The translations under genes were made by a program, and so were the position numbers. The notes under the pieces are model-generated. The model was given only the letters and a program-made list of their open reading frames with translations. It had not been told where the DNA came from and searched no databases. This document shows, piece by piece, positions 8,810 to 17,949 of a stretch of 39,266 bases of DNA. The stretch covers positions 1 through 39,266 of the forward strand of contig NZ_BJZT01000047.1 of the NCBI RefSeq assembly GCF_007992175.1, in the 5' to 3' direction. The stretch comes from Methylobacterium haplocladii (lineage in GTDB: Bacteria > Pseudomonadota > Alphaproteobacteria > Rhizobiales > Beijerinckiaceae). The first letter of the stretch is position 1. The number at the start of each line of letters is the position of its first letter.

Positions 8810-11280
8810 CGCTCCCGACTCCACAACCCCGCCCGCTCCGCCCGCGCCTGATCCTCGGCTTCCAGCAGATCCTGAGGCGCATCCTCGGTCGCCCTCGCAC
8901 CGCCGGCGGTGAGGATGAGGGAGGCCAGGTCGTCGCCGTCGATGCGGCAGCGCATGGCGACAGCGGCAGGATCCGGGGCGCAGGCGACCTCGCGGCGTCG
9001 CAGGTAGCGGGCGAGTTGGCGGGCGAGCGCGCCGCCTTCGCCGGCGACGCCGAGCAGTTTGACGCTGCGCCCGCGGATCGTCAGCGTCCCGGTATCGATC
9101 ACCTCAGCGACGCCCCGCACGTCGGGCGAGACCGGAGCGGACGAGATCTCGCTCGCGGGCACGCGCTCGGCCTTGGCGGCTGAGGGAGCGGGGCGCTTCC
9201 TGCCCTTGAGGACCCCTTGAGCGCGCTGCACGAAGTCGTGGAAGATGCGGGCTGGAATATCGCCGCCGGTGACGCCCTTCATCGGCGCGTTGTCATCGTT
9301 GCCGACCCAAACGCCGATGACCATGTCCGGCGTCAACCCGACGAACCAGGCGTCGCGATAGTCCTGGCTGGTACCGGTCTTGCCGCCGATGGGGATACCG
9401 GGCAGGCGGGCCGCCTTGCCGGTGCCGGATTCGACCACGGCTTCCATCGAATCGAGCATCATCGTCTGCACGTCGCGCGACAAGGACACGGCGGATTGCT
9501 TGGCCTCGTGCAAATAGAGCGGCTGCGGCTGGCTGCCTCGGATCGTGTGGATGGAGAAGGGCTCGACGGGGGGCGCTCCCGTGAGCACGCCGGCATAGGC
9601 GCGGGTCATCTCCTGGAGCGTCACGTCGGCGGAGCCGAGGGCGAGGCTCGGAACGTTCGGCAGTTCTGACGCAACGCCGAGTCTGCGCGCCGCCTCTACC
9701 ACGCTTGGGATGCCGATCTCGTCGCCGAGTTGCGCCGCGATGGTGTTCACGGACAGGGCGAAGGCCGAGCGCAGGGGCAGCGCCCCGCGAAACCGGTTGT
9801 TGGAGTTCTGAGGCTCCCACTCGCCGATCTGGGTCGGGCGATCGACGAGCACGGTCTCGGGGGTGTAGCCGCGCTCGTAGGCGGCGAGATAGACGAACAG
9901 CTTGAACAGCGAGCCCGCCTGACGCTTGGCCTGCGTCGCCCGGTTGAACTGGCTGTCCTCGTAGTCGCGCCCGCCGACCATCGCCAGGATCGCCCCGTCC
10001 TTGGACATCGCGATGAGGGCGCCCTGGCCAACCTTCTTCTTATCGCCCTCGGCGTCGAGCTTTCGGGCCAGCGTCGCCTGGGCGAGGCTCTGCAGGTCGA
10101 TGTTCAGCGTTGTGCGCAGCGTGACGTCGCCAACCTCGCCGGCGAGCCGCTTGGCGTCCCCGGCGACCATATCGATGAAGTAGTTGGCGCCGGGCGGCGT
10201 CTCGGGCGGCGTGCGAAGAGTCAGTTTTTCCGAGCGCGCCTTGTCGGCCTGTGGCTGCGTGATCGCAGCGGTCTCGACCATGGCCTGCAGGACGAGGTCG
10301 GCCCGTTCCTTGGCGCCGCCGAAATTGCGGGTCGGAGCGAGTTGGGAGGGCGCACGCACCAGACCCGCCAACATCGCGGATTCCGGCAGGGTCAGCGCCT
10401 TGGCGCCGTGTCCGAAATAGCGCCGCGCCGCTGCGTCGACGCCGTAGGCGCCGGCCCCGAAATAGGCGGTGTTGAGGTAGCCGAGCAGGATCTCCTGCTT
10501 CGACATCGTGCTCTCGACGCGAAGCGCCAGCAGCGCCTCCTGGATCTTGCGCCGAAGCGTCTTCTCCTGCGTGAGCGAGGTCAGCCGCGCATATTGCTGG
10601 GTGATGGTCGAGCCGCCCTCGCGCACGCCGCCGCCGGTGGCGTTGCGCCAGACGGCGCGGGCGAGGCCGCGCAGGTCGATGCCCCAGTGGCTGTAGAAGC
10701 GCCGGTCCTCGATGGCCGTGATCGCCTGGGCGAGATGCGGCGGCAGGTCCGGCGCGGTGAGTTTTTCACCGCGATAGGCGCCGCGGGTGGCGAAGGGGCG
10801 CCCGTCGTCGGCCTCGACGGTGATCGCCCGCTGCCCGCCCTCGGGCACGACGCCGCCGAGGGGCGGCAGCGTCGCGAAAGCCTCCAGCACCACGACGGAG
10901 AGTACCAGGGTGGGAAGCGCAACGACGGCGAGGCCGATCGCCAAAAGCGGCTTTTGGCGGAGCCGGCCGTACCAGGAGCGCCCCGGAGCAACCGGGTAAG
11001 ACATCGTCGCCGGCGATGTCTCATGCGGCGAGCGGCGCGATCGCGCAGACATGCCGGCGAAGAACGGGCCGACCGCGCGACCGGCGTTTCGCCCGCGACG
11101 CCCGGCACCACGAAAACCCGCAGCCGCGAGCAGCCCGAGCTGGCGCACGAGTACGCGAGCGGCACCAGCGGCCTCGCGTGCAGCCTCGCGCGGATCGGCC
11201 TCGCGCGAACCACGCGTCGCACGAGGCTGGTCGGGCGACGGATCGGTGTCGGTGGGGCGTCGGGGCTCTCGCGGATTCAT
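8806..11280 (-). CDS. PBP1A-type bifunctional peptidoglycan glycosyltransferase/transpeptidase with a C-terminal SNase-like domain
   Basis: 824 aa. A basic, Arg/Ala-rich cytoplasmic N-terminus (~1-105) precedes one TM (~110-135). The GT51 glycosyltransferase domain has EDRRFYSHWGID (catalytic Glu191) and GGSTITQQ. The transpeptidase domain has the SxxK motif in GSLFKLF (Ser457, Lys460), SVN, and KTGT (634-637). Residues ~724-824 form an extra domain matching the staphylococcal-nuclease/TNase fold: VIDTGTLTIRGRSVKLLGVA, a CRIDGDDLA segment, and a terminal AEDQARAERAGLW. By alignment with SNase (R35, D40, E43) the catalytic residues look changed to Lys, Ala and Gly, so it is probably a non-catalytic module. 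The ATG at 11280 gives the N-terminal extension; a start at 11004 is possible and would keep all domains. Confidence 0.9.
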   Translation of the reverse strand: MNPREPRRPTDTDPSPDQPRATRGSREADPREAAREAAGAARVLVRQLGLLAAAGFRGAGRRGRNAGRAVGPFFAGMSARSRRSPHETSPATMSYPVAPGRSWYGRLRQKPLLAIGLAVVALPTLVLSVVVLEAFATLPPLGGVVPEGGQRAITVEADDGRPFATRGAYRGEKLTAPDLPPHLAQAITAIEDRRFYSHWGIDLRGLARAVWRNATGGGVREGGSTITQQYARLTSLTQEKTLRRKIQEALLALRVESTMSKQEILLGYLNTAYFGAGAYGVDAAARRYFGHGAKALTLPESAMLAGLVRAPSQLAPTRNFGGAKERADLVLQAMVETAAITQPQADKARSEKLTLRTPPETPPGANYFIDMVAGDAKRLAGEVGDVTLRTTLNIDLQSLAQATLARKLDAEGDKKKVGQGALIAMSKDGAILAMVGGRDYEDSQFNRATQAKRQAGSLFKLFVYLAAYERGYTPETVLVDRPTQIGEWEPQNSNNRFRGALPLRSAFALSVNTIAAQLGDEIGIPSVVEAARRLGVASELPNVPSLALGSADVTLQEMTRAYAGVLTGAPPVEPFSIHTIRGSQPQPLYLHEAKQSAVSLSRDVQTMMLDSMEAVVESGTGKAARLPGIPIGGKTGTSQDYRDAWFVGLTPDMVIGVWVGNDDNAPMKGVTGGDIPARIFHDFVQRAQGVLKGRKRPAPSAAKAERVPASEISSAPVSPDVRGVAEVIDTGTLTIRGRSVKLLGVAGEGGALARQLARYLRRREVACAPDPAAVAMRCRIDGDDLASLILTAGGARATEDAPQDLLEAEDQARAERAGLWSRER

Positions 11281-11603
11281 CGCTGGCTCGTCGTCGCTCC
11301 TGCAACCGGCTCCCGGCGACCCCGAACGTGCAGGACCGCAGTAGCGATGCCATGGTAGGTTGCCGAAGCGGATATAGCTACGCTTAGGCAGCCCAAAGCC
11401 CATCCGGGCTGCAAGCGACGCGCAATTCGCTTGAAATCCGGTGTCTCCGGCGCTACGTCTCGCCTCAACATTCTGGTTGCAGTGTCAGGCTGCGGTACGG
11501 GAGTGGGTCCCAAAGGACCCGCTCTTTTTTTGTTCCGTACCGCAGGTGCCCGCGCAGCGACCGGGATCGATCATCATTTGAATTCGGACCTTTCGGACAC
11601 AGC
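11281..11603. other. Intergenic region between the PBP gene and rimP
   Basis: 323 bp without a convincing gene. It should hold the divergent promoters of the PBP gene and the rimP-nusA-infB operon. I could not assign -35/-10 boxes with confidence. The only strong structure is the terminator-like hairpin with its outer inverted repeat at 11490-11545, listed separately. No tRNA gene is present here, unlike the metY-rimP arrangement of E. coli. Confidence 0.6.
11490..11545 (+). terminator. Intrinsic-terminator hairpin nested in a second inverted repeat, in the rimP leader
   Basis: GAGTGGGTCC (11501-11510) pairs with GGACCCGCTC (11515-11524) around a CAAA loop, with one G-T pair, and is followed by seven T residues (11525-11531). 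It is flanked by a perfect 11-bp inverted repeat, CTGCGGTACGG (11490-11500) and CCGTACCGCAG (11535-11545). No plus-strand gene ends just upstream, so the terminator probably acts in the 5' leader of rimP, 73 nt before its start. It may be an attenuator of the nusA operon. Confidence 0.7.
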
Positions 11604-12344
11604 ATGACGGACGCTTCCGAGAAGCGATTGATCGTCGAACACGGGGTTGCCGCGCGCGTGGCGCAGGTGATCGAGGCATCGATCGAAGGGCTGGGCTACC
11701 GGCTCGTGCGGGTGAAGATCTCCGCTACCAACGGCTGCACCGTCCAGATCATGGCCGAGCGGCGAGACGGCACCATGAGCGTCGACGATTGCGAGACCGT
11801 GAGTAGGGCGATCTCGCCGTTGCTCGACCTCGATGATCCGGTCGGCGGGGCCTACTACCTCGAGCTCTCCTCGCCCGGCATCGATCGGCCGCTGGTACGC
11901 GCCTCGGATTTCGAGCGCTGGGCCGGCTACGAGGCCAAGGTCGAGCTCACGGCGCCGCTCGACGGCCGCAAGCGTTTTCGCGGGATCATCGGCGTCCCGA
12001 GCGCAGACGGGGCCACCGTTTCGATCCACCTGCCGGACGTGAAGGCCGGCCTGCCGAGCGAGATCGAGCTACCCCTGCGCAACCTCGCCGATGCGCATCT
12101 CGTGCTCACCGACGAACTGGTGCGTGAGTCGCTCCGCCGGGGCGGAGCGCCGCCACAGGACGGCGACGAAGACGAGGGCGAAGAGATCGACGGTGAGGCC
12201 GAGGAGCCGGTCCGCGTCGTCCCGCACAAGCCCGCCCGGCAGAAGAAGACCAAGCCCGTCAAAGTGCCGAAGCCGCGGCCCGATGGCGCGAAGCCCGCGA
12301 TCACGAAGGCCGTCCGCCTCAAGAACCGCGACAGCCTCCACTGA
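11604..12344 (+). CDS. rimP: Ribosome maturation factor RimP
   Basis: 246 aa. The RimP core (~1-165) is recognisable: an N-terminal alpha/beta domain with IEGLGYRLVRVKI and LDLDDPVGGAYYLELSSPGIDRPL, then an SH3-like C-terminal domain. RimP assists maturation of the 30S subunit. Beyond the core is an unusual ~75-aa tail, first acidic (DGDEDEGEEIDGEAEE) and then Lys/Pro-rich, probably disordered; E. coli RimP is about 150 aa. It is the first gene of the rimP-nusA-ylxR-infB-rbfA-truB operon, 73 nt after the leader terminator. The gap to nusA is 60 bp. Confidence 0.93.
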   Translation: MTDASEKRLIVEHGVAARVAQVIEASIEGLGYRLVRVKISATNGCTVQIMAERRDGTMSVDDCETVSRAISPLLDLDDPVGGAYYLELSSPGIDRPLVRASDFERWAGYEAKVELTAPLDGRKRFRGIIGVPSADGATVSIHLPDVKAGLPSEIELPLRNLADAHLVLTDELVRESLRRGGAPPQDGDEDEGEEIDGEAEEPVRVVPHKPARQKKTKPVKVPKPRPDGAKPAITKAVRLKNRDSLH

Positions 12345-12404
12345 CCCGATCCGCCGCCGTCGCGCGGCGAACCGACAAAACCGACCGAGAGAAGGACCGT
12401 TACC

Positions 12405-14027
12405 ATGGCCGTCGTCAGCGCCAACCGGCTCGAACTCCTCCAGATCGCCGACGCCGTCGCGCGCGAGAAGGTGATCGACCGCATCATCGTCATCGAGGCG
12501 ATGGAAGAGGCGATCGCCAAGGCCGCCCGCTCGCGCTACGGCGCCGAGACGGACGTGCATGCCGAGATCGACAACAAGACCGGGGCTTTGCGCCTGTCGC
12601 GCCACCTCCTCGTCGTCGAAGAGGTCGAGAACGACGCCCGCGAGATCACCGTCGACCAGGCCAAGCGCTACAACCCGGCCGCCCAGGTCGGCGATGTGAT
12701 CTCCGATACGCTGCCGCCCTTCGATTTCGGGCGCGTCGCCGCGCAATCGGCCAAGCAGGTCATCGTGCAGAAGGTGCGCGATGCCGAGCGCGCCCGCCAG
12801 TACGAGGAATACAAGGACCGCATCGGCGAGATCCTCAACGGCACCGTCAAGCGCGTCGAGTACGGCAACGTCATCGTCGATCTCGGCCGCGGCGAGGGCA
12901 TCGTGCGCCGCGACGAGATGATTCCGCGCGAAACCTTCCGTCCCGGGGACCGCATCCGCTCATACCTGTTCGACGTACGCTCGGAAGTGCGTGGGCCGCA
13001 GATCTTCCTGTCGCGCTCGCATCCGCAGTTCATGGCCAAGCTCTTCGGTCAGGAGGTGCCCGAGATCTACGACGGCATCGTCGAGGTGAAGGCGGTCGCC
13101 CGCGATCCGGGCTCGCGCGCCAAGATCGCGGTGATCTCCAACGACGGCTCGATCGACCCGGTCGGCGCCTGCGTCGGCATGCGCGGCTCCCGCGTCCAGG
13201 CCGTCGTGGGCGAACTTCAGGGCGAGAAGATCGACATCATCCCGTGGTCGGTCGACCAGGCGACCTTCATCGTCAACGCCCTGCAGCCGGCGGAAGTCGT
13301 GAAGGTGGTGCTCGATGAGGAGGCCGACCGCATCGAGGTCGTGGTGCCCGACGATCAGCTGTCGCTCGCCATCGGCCGGCGCGGCCAGAACGTGCGTCTC
13401 GCCTCGCAGCTCACCGGCTGGGACATCGATATCCTGACCGAGGCCGAGGAATCCGAGCGTCGGCAAAAGGAGTTCGCCGAGCGGACCCAGGTGTTCATGG
13501 AGGCGCTCGACGTCGACGAGACCGTCGGCCAGTTGCTGGCCGCCGAAGGCTTCCGCAACGTCGAGGAGGTCGCCTTCGTCGAGACCTCCGAGCTCGCCAA
13601 CATCCAGGGACTCGACGAGGAGACCGGCACCGAGATCCAGGCCCGCGCCCAGGACTACCTCGCCCGCATCGAGGCCGAGTACGACGCCCGCCGGACCGAA
13701 CTCGGCGTGGAGGACGAACTGCGCGAGATCGACGGCATCACCACCCCGATGCTGGTCGCGCTCGGCGAGAACGACGTGAAGAACGTCGAGGACCTCGCCG
13801 GCTGCGCCACCGACGATCTCGTCGGCTACACCGAGGGCCGCGGCCCCGAGGCGGTCCGTCATGCCGGCTTCCTCGACGGCTTCGAGCTCTCCCGCACCGA
13901 GGCGGAGGGCCTGATCATGGCCGCCCGTCTCAAGGCGGGCTGGATCGAGGAACTGCCGGTTGCCGAGGCCGAGCAGGCCGAAGGTGAAGAGGCCGAGCAG
14001 ACGGGCGAGCCGCAGCCGGCTGCCTGA
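12405..14027 (+). CDS. nusA: Transcription termination/antitermination factor NusA
   Basis: 540 aa. Domains in order: the N-terminal RNA-polymerase-binding domain (NRLELLQIADAVAREKVIDR), the S1 domain (~135-200, GEILNGTVKRVEYGNVIVDL), KH1/KH2 (VGACVGMRGSRVQAVVGEL and LAIGRRGQNVRLASQLTGWD), and two C-terminal acidic helix-hairpin-helix-type repeats ending in a Glu-rich tail. It modulates pausing, termination and antitermination. An AGAAGG ribosome-binding site precedes the ATG at 12405. The position between rimP and ylxR/infB is the conserved bacterial order. If the rimP leader terminator is an attenuator, NusA could autoregulate the operon. Confidence 0.96.
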   Translation: MAVVSANRLELLQIADAVAREKVIDRIIVIEAMEEAIAKAARSRYGAETDVHAEIDNKTGALRLSRHLLVVEEVENDAREITVDQAKRYNPAAQVGDVISDTLPPFDFGRVAAQSAKQVIVQKVRDAERARQYEEYKDRIGEILNGTVKRVEYGNVIVDLGRGEGIVRRDEMIPRETFRPGDRIRSYLFDVRSEVRGPQIFLSRSHPQFMAKLFGQEVPEIYDGIVEVKAVARDPGSRAKIAVISNDGSIDPVGACVGMRGSRVQAVVGELQGEKIDIIPWSVDQATFIVNALQPAEVVKVVLDEEADRIEVVVPDDQLSLAIGRRGQNVRLASQLTGWDIDILTEAEESERRQKEFAERTQVFMEALDVDETVGQLLAAEGFRNVEEVAFVETSELANIQGLDEETGTEIQARAQDYLARIEAEYDARRTELGVEDELREIDGITTPMLVALGENDVKNVEDLAGCATDDLVGYTEGRGPEAVRHAGFLDGFELSRTEAEGLIMAARLKAGWIEELPVAEAEQAEGEEAEQTGEPQPAA

Positions 14028-14146
14028 GGGCCTATCCGGCGAGGTCCGCGATCCGCATGAACCGGATTGCGGACTTCGCATTTTGCTTCACGGCGCCTGC
14101 CGACGGTGGATCGAAATCGCCGTCGGCAAGCGCATTAGGGACCGGA

Positions 14147-14884
14147 ATGATCGACGCGGTCGACAGCGACGTGGAACTCGACCCGGGTCCCGGCCGGGGC
14201 CGGCAAGGTGCCGCGCGGACCTGCATCGTCACGCGCGAGGTCAAGCCGCCGAAGAAAATGATCCGCTTCGTGCTGGCGCCGGACGGCGCGGTCGTGCCCG
14301 ACCTGCGCGCCCGCCTTCCGGGCCGTGGCGCCTGGATCAGTGGCACGCGCGAGGCCGTCGAACTCGCGATGAAGCGCCGCCTGTTCCGGCGCGCGTTCAG
14401 GAGCGAACGGGCCGACGCCCATCCGGACACTCCCGACCGGATCGCCGAGGGGCTGCGCACCGATCTGCGGCAGGCGATCGCCATGGCCAACAAGTCAGGC
14501 TGCGTCGTCACGGGCTTCGGAAAGGTCGAAGCGCAGATCGGCAGCGGCATCGGCGTGGCCGCGGTGATCCATGCCTCGGATGCGGCCGCCGACGGCCGCC
14601 GCAAGATCGGTCAGGCCTTGCGGCGCAAGCAGGGCGATTCCACTTATAAAGTCCCGATCATCGACGACTTGTCCGAAAGTGAATTGGACATGGCCTTGGG
14701 TCGGGATCATGTGATACACGCTGCGCTCGTCGCGGGGGCTGGCACGACCGGCTGTCTCGCGCGTTGGCGTCGGCTCCGCGCTTTTGATGGCGTGGCGACG
14801 GTGATCGCGGACGCAAACCCGGCCCAGGCCGGCGCATCCGCCTCCGATCCGCACGACGATGAGACGACGGACCGGCCCGCGTAA
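14147..14884 (+). CDS. ylxR: YlxR/DUF448 RNA-binding protein with a C-terminal L7Ae-like domain
   Basis: 245 aa. The N-terminal YlxR domain shows RTCIVTREVKPPKKMIRFVL and the PGRGAWISG motif; the part after ~residue 105 resembles the L7Ae/L30e-like fold seen in the longer alphaproteobacterial versions (AIAMANKSGCVVTGFGKVEA). The last ~60 residues have no recognisable motif. YlxR is a nucleic-acid-binding protein encoded with nusA and infB; its role is poorly defined. The ATG at 14147 has AGGGA 5 nt upstream; an in-frame ATG at 14057 lacks a comparable site. The gaps are 119 bp after nusA and 51 bp before infB. Confidence 0.85.
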   Translation: MIDAVDSDVELDPGPGRGRQGAARTCIVTREVKPPKKMIRFVLAPDGAVVPDLRARLPGRGAWISGTREAVELAMKRRLFRRAFRSERADAHPDTPDRIAEGLRTDLRQAIAMANKSGCVVTGFGKVEAQIGSGIGVAAVIHASDAAADGRRKIGQALRRKQGDSTYKVPIIDDLSESELDMALGRDHVIHAALVAGAGTTGCLARWRRLRAFDGVATVIADANPAQAGASASDPHDDETTDRPA

Positions 14885-14935
14885 AATCGGGATGCCGGTC
14901 GACGGGACGATGCAAACCCCCAGGGTTCGGACTGA

Positions 14936-17836
14936 ATGAGCGATACGAAAACACCGGGCGATAAGACGCAGACCAGGGCGCCCGCAAAACCGCTGACGCT
15001 GAAGCGTCCGATCGAGCAGGGCACGGTACGGCAGAGCTTCTCCCATGGCCGATCCAAGTCGGTCCTGGTCGAGACGGTCAAGCGCCGCACGATTGGTGCT
15101 GCTCCGGCTCCCGCCGCCCCGACGCGCGAGGCTCCGGCCGCGCCGCAGACCACCCGCCCCGCGCCCGCCGCGGCGCCGACGGCACCGCCCGCCGCCGCAC
15201 GGCCTCCGGCCGGGCGCTCCGGCTCCGGCATGGTCCTGCGGACGCTGAGCGAGCAGGAGCGCGACGCCCGCGCCAATGCGCTCGCCGACTCGCAGAAGCG
15301 CGAGCAGGAGATGCGCGCTCTGGCAGACGCCGAGAAGCGCGCCCGCCGCGAGCGCGACGAATCCGAGCAGCGCGAGCGCGATGCTGCGGAAGCCCGCCGC
15401 CGCGAGGAAGACGACCGGCGAAAGCAGGACGACGAGCATCGTCGGCGCGCGTCCGAGGAATCCCGCCGTCGCGCCGAAGAGGACGCGGCGGCCCGCACCG
15501 CTCCCGTCGAGGCGCCCCAGGCTCCTGAGGCGACCGCTTCGGCTCCCGCGCAGGCGGCCGCCCCCGCTGCTGCCGCGCCGCGTCCGGCTCCGCCGGCTCG
15601 TCCCACCGCTCCGCGTCCCGGTCTCGCACCGACGACGCCCCGCCCGCCCGTCACCGCGCGTCCGACGCCTGCGGAGCCGCGCCGCACGATCACGGCCGAG
15701 GTGCGCAAGCCCCGCGACCTGAACTTCATGGCCCGCCCCGCCCAGGTGGCCGAGCCGGAGAACAAGACGACGCCGACGACGGCGCGTCAGCCCGACGGCA
15801 TCACCGTCACGCGCCCGGCCCGCTCGAACGCCACGGCCGCCGAAGAGGAGCCCGAGACCAAGCGGGTGATCCGCCGTCCCGGCATGCCGCTCAAGATCAT
15901 CACGCCGCCCAAGACGCCGAAGTCGCCGGGCGGCGACCGCAACCGCGGCCGTCTCACCATCGCCACGGCGACGTCGGGCGAGGACGAGCGCACGCGTTCT
16001 GTCGCATCGTTCCGCCGCCGCCAGCAGCGGATGAGCGGGCACCGGAACGACGAGCCCAAGGAGAAGATCGCCCGCGAGGTGACGATCCCGGAGACGATCA
16101 CGATCCAGGAACTCGCCAACCGCATGTCGGAGCGGGCGGTGGACGTGATCCGCCTATTGATGAAGCAGGGCGAGATCCACAAGATCACCGACGTGATCGA
16201 CTCGGATTCCGCGCAGCTCATCGCCGAGGAGATGGGTCACACCGTCAAGCGCGTCGCCGAATCCGACGTCGAGGAAGGCCTGATCTCCGAGGAGCCGGAT
16301 CTGGAGGAGGATCTCGATCCCCGTCCGCCGGTCGTCACGATCATGGGCCACGTCGACCACGGCAAGACCTCGCTGCTCGACGCGATCCGCAAGGAGAACG
16401 TGGTCTCGGGCGAGGCCGGCGGCATCACCCAGCATATCGGTGCCTACCAGGCGGCGTCTCCCTCGGGCGACCTGATCACCTTCATCGACACCCCCGGCCA
16501 CGCGGCCTTCACCTCCATGCGCGCCCGCGGCGCCAAGGTGACGGACATCGTCGTGCTCGTGGTGGCGGCCGATGACGGCGTCATGCCCCAGACGATCGAG
16601 GCGATCGCCCACGCCAAGGCGGCGCAGGTGCCGCTGATCATCGCGATCAACAAGATCGACAAGGCGGATGCGAACCCGCAGCGGGTCCGCACCGAGCTGC
16701 TGCAGCACGACATCCAGGTCGAGTCGATGGGCGGCGAGACCCTGGAATTCGAAGTCTCGGCCAAGACCGGCGACGGCCTGCCCGAGCTTCTCGAGGGCCT
16801 GCAGCTCCAAGCCGAGATCATGAACCTTCGCGCCAACGAGAAGCGCGACGGCGAGGGCACGGTCATCGAGGCCCAGCTCGATCGCGGCCGCGGCCCGGTC
16901 GCCACCGTGCTGGTTCAGCGCGGCACGCTCTTCACCGGCGACATCGTCGTGGCCGGTGCCGAGTGGGGCCGGGTGCGTGCGCTCATCGACGACAAGGGCG
17001 AACACATTCCGTATGCGGGACCGTCGGTCCCCGTCGAGGTGCTCGGCTTCAACGGCACGCCGGATGCCGGCGAGCGCGTCGTCGTCGTGCCGAACGAGGC
17101 CCGCGCCCGTGAGGTCGCCGAGTATCGTGCCCGGATCAAGCGCGACCGCATGACCGCTCGCACGGGCGGCGCCAACCGCTCGCTCGTGGACATGATGCGC
17201 GAGGCCAAGGAAGGCTCCGGCCGCCGTGAACTGCCCGTCATCATCAAGGGCGACGTGCAGGGCTCGGTCGAGGCGATCGTCGGGGCGCTCGGCAAGATCG
17301 GCAACGACGAAGTCTCCGCCCGCATTCTGCATTCGGGCGTCGGCGGCCTGACCGAGTCGGACGTGACGCTGGCGACGGCCTCGAAGGCCGTGGTCATCGG
17401 CTTCAACGTGCGCGCCCACAAGGAAGCCCGCGAGGCGGCCGAGCGGTCAGGTACCGAGATCCGCTACTACAGCATCATCTACGACCTCGTGGACGACATC
17501 AAAGACACGCTCTCGGGCATGCTCCCGCCGACGCTCCGCGAGGAGAAGCTCGGCGAGGCGCAGATCCTGCAGATCTTCGACGTCTCGAAGGTCGGCAAGA
17601 TCGCCGGTTGCCGCGTCACCGACGGCACGGTCCAGCGCGGCGCTCATGTCCGCCTGATCCGCGACAGCGTAGTGATCTACGAGGGCAAGCTCTCGCAGCT
17701 CAAGCGCCTCAAGGACGACGCCAAGGAAGTCGGTTCGGGCTACGAGTGCGGTATGTCCTTCGAGAACTTCCAGGACATGCGTGCCGGCGACCAGATCGAG
17801 TGCTTCAGGGTCGAGGAAATTCGCCGGACGCTCTGA
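14936..17836 (+). CDS. infB: Translation initiation factor IF-2
   Basis: 966 aa. It begins with the IF2-associated N-terminal motif (LTLKRPIEQGTVRQSFSHGR), then a long Ala/Pro/Arg/Glu low-complexity linker (~50-300, with a charged helix around 100-185) typical of high-GC alphaproteobacteria. The second IF2_N domain (TIPETITIQELANRMSERAV) precedes the GTPase: G1 GHVDHGKT at 471-478, G3 DTPGH, G4 NKID. Domains II, III and the fMet-tRNA-binding C2 domain follow. The protein places initiator tRNA on the 30S subunit and promotes subunit joining. Confidence 0.97.
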   Translation: MSDTKTPGDKTQTRAPAKPLTLKRPIEQGTVRQSFSHGRSKSVLVETVKRRTIGAAPAPAAPTREAPAAPQTTRPAPAAAPTAPPAAARPPAGRSGSGMVLRTLSEQERDARANALADSQKREQEMRALADAEKRARRERDESEQRERDAAEARRREEDDRRKQDDEHRRRASEESRRRAEEDAAARTAPVEAPQAPEATASAPAQAAAPAAAAPRPAPPARPTAPRPGLAPTTPRPPVTARPTPAEPRRTITAEVRKPRDLNFMARPAQVAEPENKTTPTTARQPDGITVTRPARSNATAAEEEPETKRVIRRPGMPLKIITPPKTPKSPGGDRNRGRLTIATATSGEDERTRSVASFRRRQQRMSGHRNDEPKEKIAREVTIPETITIQELANRMSERAVDVIRLLMKQGEIHKITDVIDSDSAQLIAEEMGHTVKRVAESDVEEGLISEEPDLEEDLDPRPPVVTIMGHVDHGKTSLLDAIRKENVVSGEAGGITQHIGAYQAASPSGDLITFIDTPGHAAFTSMRARGAKVTDIVVLVVAADDGVMPQTIEAIAHAKAAQVPLIIAINKIDKADANPQRVRTELLQHDIQVESMGGETLEFEVSAKTGDGLPELLEGLQLQAEIMNLRANEKRDGEGTVIEAQLDRGRGPVATVLVQRGTLFTGDIVVAGAEWGRVRALIDDKGEHIPYAGPSVPVEVLGFNGTPDAGERVVVVPNEARAREVAEYRARIKRDRMTARTGGANRSLVDMMREAKEGSGRRELPVIIKGDVQGSVEAIVGALGKIGNDEVSARILHSGVGGLTESDVTLATASKAVVIGFNVRAHKEAREAAERSGTEIRYYSIIYDLVDDIKDTLSGMLPPTLREEKLGEAQILQIFDVSKVGKIAGCRVTDGTVQRGAHVRLIRDSVVIYEGKLSQLKRLKDDAKEVGSGYECGMSFENFQDMRAGDQIECFRVEEIRRTL

Positions 17837-17864
17837 CCCGTGACGCGTCCGCATCGATGACGGC

Positions 17865-17890
17865 GGGGCCGCGGCGCAAGCTGCGGCCCC
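17865..17890 (+). other. GC-rich hairpin between infB and rbfA
   Basis: GGGGCCGCGGC (17865-17875) and GCTGCGGCCCC (17880-17890) form an 11-bp stem with one imperfect pair around a short loop. It is followed by GTTCGTTT, not a clean T-run. It sits 29 bp after infB inside the operon. It could be a partial terminator or a processing/stability element; the sequence alone does not decide. Confidence 0.4.
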
Positions 17891-17949
17891 GTTCGTTTCG
17901 CGAGACCCGCGTCGCATCCCCGTTTTGAAACGATCCACCGATACCGCCT

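Noticed and set aside
8801..8810. Overlap of the convergent amn and PBP stop codons (CTAA)
   Set aside because: A 4-bp tail-to-tail overlap is common in dense genomes and needs no special explanation.
6683..8824. 713-aa minus-strand frame running through amn into trmO
   Set aside because: Only the last 167 codons match TrmO; the rest is antisense to AMP nucleosidase.
9730..11358. 542-aa plus-strand frame opposite the PBP gene
   Set aside because: Low-complexity Arg/Gly/Ala content without motifs; the opposite strand encodes a complete PBP1A.
11281..11490. A tRNA gene upstream of rimP, as metY in E. coli
   Set aside because: No cloverleaf, T-loop motif or CCA-end pattern found; only the terminator-like structure is clear.
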